Part shown: positions 5,251-6,114 of the stretch, piece by piece | Position numbering within the stretch: the stretch's first letter is position 1 | Layout of the letters: every line of letters begins with the position of its first letter | Source: Candidatus Hydrogenedentota bacterium | GTDB taxonomy: Bacteria; Hydrogenedentota; Hydrogenedentia; Hydrogenedentiales; CAITNO01 | NCBI GenBank assembly: GCA_903922535.1 | Contig: CAIXUF010001120.1 | Location: forward strand, 1 to 6,114 | Direction: 5' to 3' | Length of the DNA stretch: 6,114 bases | Program-made: the position numbers and the translations under genes | Notes under the pieces: model-generated | What the model saw: the letters and a program-made list of their open reading frames with translations, nothing else | Told to the model about the DNA's origin: nothing | Database searches by the model: none

Positions 5251-6114
5251 ATGACCCTGACCAAACCGATGTTGGGCATACTGCTGGGTGTGGCGTTGTC
5301 GGCCGGAACCGGCCTGGCCAGCCCGGCCTGTGCCGTGGAAGCGAAGGGCAGCCCCGAGCTGACACTGTGGTATGACGCGCCCGCGGCGGAATGGACGCAG
5401 GCGCTTGCGCTCGGCAATGGGCGGCAGGGGGCCATGGTCTTCGGCGTGCCCGCAGAGGAGCATTTGCAACTCAATGAGGACACGCTGTGGACGGGCGGGC
5501 CGCATGACTACACGAATCCAGACGCGGCCAGGTATCTGCCGGAGATGCGGCGGCTGATCCTTGAGGGGAAGGAGAACGAGGCGGAGAAGCTGGGCGGCGA
5601 ACACCTCATGAGCATCCCGGAACGCCTGCAATCGTACCAACCGCTGGGTGATCTTCGCCTGGCCTTTCTCGGCCACGACAAGGCGGAGCATTACCGTCGC
5701 GAACTGGACTTGTCCCGGGCCGTGGCCAAGGTGGTTTACCGCGTCAACGGGATCGAATACACGCGCGAAATGTTCGCGTCCTATCCGGACAATGTGATCG
5801 TGGTGCGGCTCACGGCGGACCATCCCGCCAGCCTTTCCTTTGACGTGCTGCTGAACAGCCCGCAGACGAACACGCAGACCCATCCCGACGGGGACGCGGG
5901 CCTGTTCATGACGGGACAACTCGGGCCCTGCGGCGGCGACAAGAAGGGCAATGCCGCATGGGACAAGGAGGGGCTGCGCTTTGCGACATCGCTGCGCGCG
6001 CTGGCCGAAGGCGGCACCGTGTCGCCCATGGACAACCGGCTGGAAATCCGCAACGCCAACACGGTGACACTGCTGCTCACCAGCGCGACCAGTTACAAGA
6101 ACTACCAGGATGTC
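5251..6114 (+). CDS. Secreted GH95 family glycoside hydrolase, alpha-L-fucosidase-like, N-terminal part
   Basis: The gene runs off the right edge; 288 residues are visible of a family that is usually about 750-850 long. A signal peptide covers residues 1-28 (hydrophobic MLGILLGVALSAGTGLA, likely cut after ACA). The cysteine at 27 lacks a proper lipobox. The mature part starts with the GH95 N-terminal beta-sandwich domain: LWYDAPAAEWTQALALGNGR (39-58), QGAMVFG (59-65), LQLNEDTLWTGGPHDYTNPD (72-91), YQPLGDLRLAF (129-139) and REMFASYPDNVIVVRLTAD (172-190). GH95 enzymes invert the anomeric centre and remove terminal alpha-1,2-L-fucose; some members act on L-galactose. The catalytic (alpha/alpha)6 barrel with its Asn, Glu and Asp residues would lie beyond 6114, so activity cannot be judged. 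ATG 5251 has GGAGG at 5241-5245, 5 bases upstream. It likely works outside the cytoplasm, alongside the GH106 enzyme, in trimming deoxy-sugar-rich glycans. Confidence 0.9.
   Translation, partial: MTLTKPMLGILLGVALSAGTGLASPACAVEAKGSPELTLWYDAPAAEWTQALALGNGRQGAMVFGVPAEEHLQLNEDTLWTGGPHDYTNPDAARYLPEMRRLILEGKENEAEKLGGEHLMSIPERLQSYQPLGDLRLAFLGHDKAEHYRRELDLSRAVAKVVYRVNGIEYTREMFASYPDNVIVVRLTADHPASLSFDVLLNSPQTNTQTHPDGDAGLFMTGQLGPCGGDKKGNAAWDKEGLRFATSLRALAEGGTVSPMDNRLEIRNANTVTLLLTSATSYKNYQDV

Noticed and set aside
5038..5919. 293-codon minus-strand open frame opposite the GH95 gene
   Set aside because: Its translation is an antisense shadow of GH95 coding sequence plus the hairpin repeat; the plus-strand GH95 motifs are clear.

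Overview
The window reads as chromosomal DNA of a GC-rich, Gram-negative, polysaccharide-degrading bacterium. Three things point to the Planctomycetota/Verrucomicrobiota/Lentisphaerota or Hydrogenedentota type of genome: secreted glycoside hydrolases of families GH106 and GH95, a secreted EF-hand repeat protein, and intergenic hairpin repeats resembling those common in such genomes. This placement is an inference from gene content and style, because no marker gene is present.

Layout from left to right. Positions 1-104 may hold a decayed fragment of a tyrosine recombinase. Positions 105-339 have no convincing gene but carry three inverted-repeat structures and a 9-bp tandem repeat. A small minus-strand gene (407-688) encodes only the C-terminal subdomain of an AMP-forming acyl-CoA synthetase-like enzyme, with the usual catalytic lysine replaced by alanine; it is followed by a strong intrinsic terminator. 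A 287-bp divergent spacer leads to a plus-strand gene (976-1596) for a secreted protein with six EF-hand loops. A bidirectional terminator (1636-1690) separates it from the convergent GH106 gene (1701-4508, minus), which encodes a large secreted alpha-L-rhamnosidase-like enzyme. A 219-bp divergent spacer with nested inverted repeats follows. The plus strand then carries a 122-residue cytoplasmic protein of unknown function (4728-5096), a block of three hairpins that looks like a dispersed repeat (5104-5188), and the start of a secreted GH95 alpha-L-fucosidase-like gene (5251 to the window edge).

The two glycoside hydrolases suggest that the host removes terminal deoxy-sugars (rhamnose, fucose) from complex plant or algal glycans outside the cytoplasm. 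No transporter, sulfatase or sensor of a full polysaccharide-utilisation locus is in view. The EF-hand protein may bind calcium in the same compartment, but nothing in the sequence links it functionally to the hydrolases. I found no defence system, CRISPR array, RNA gene of known class or intact mobile element. The least ordinary items are the stand-alone, lysine-less AMP-ligase C-domain and the varied intergenic hairpin repeats.
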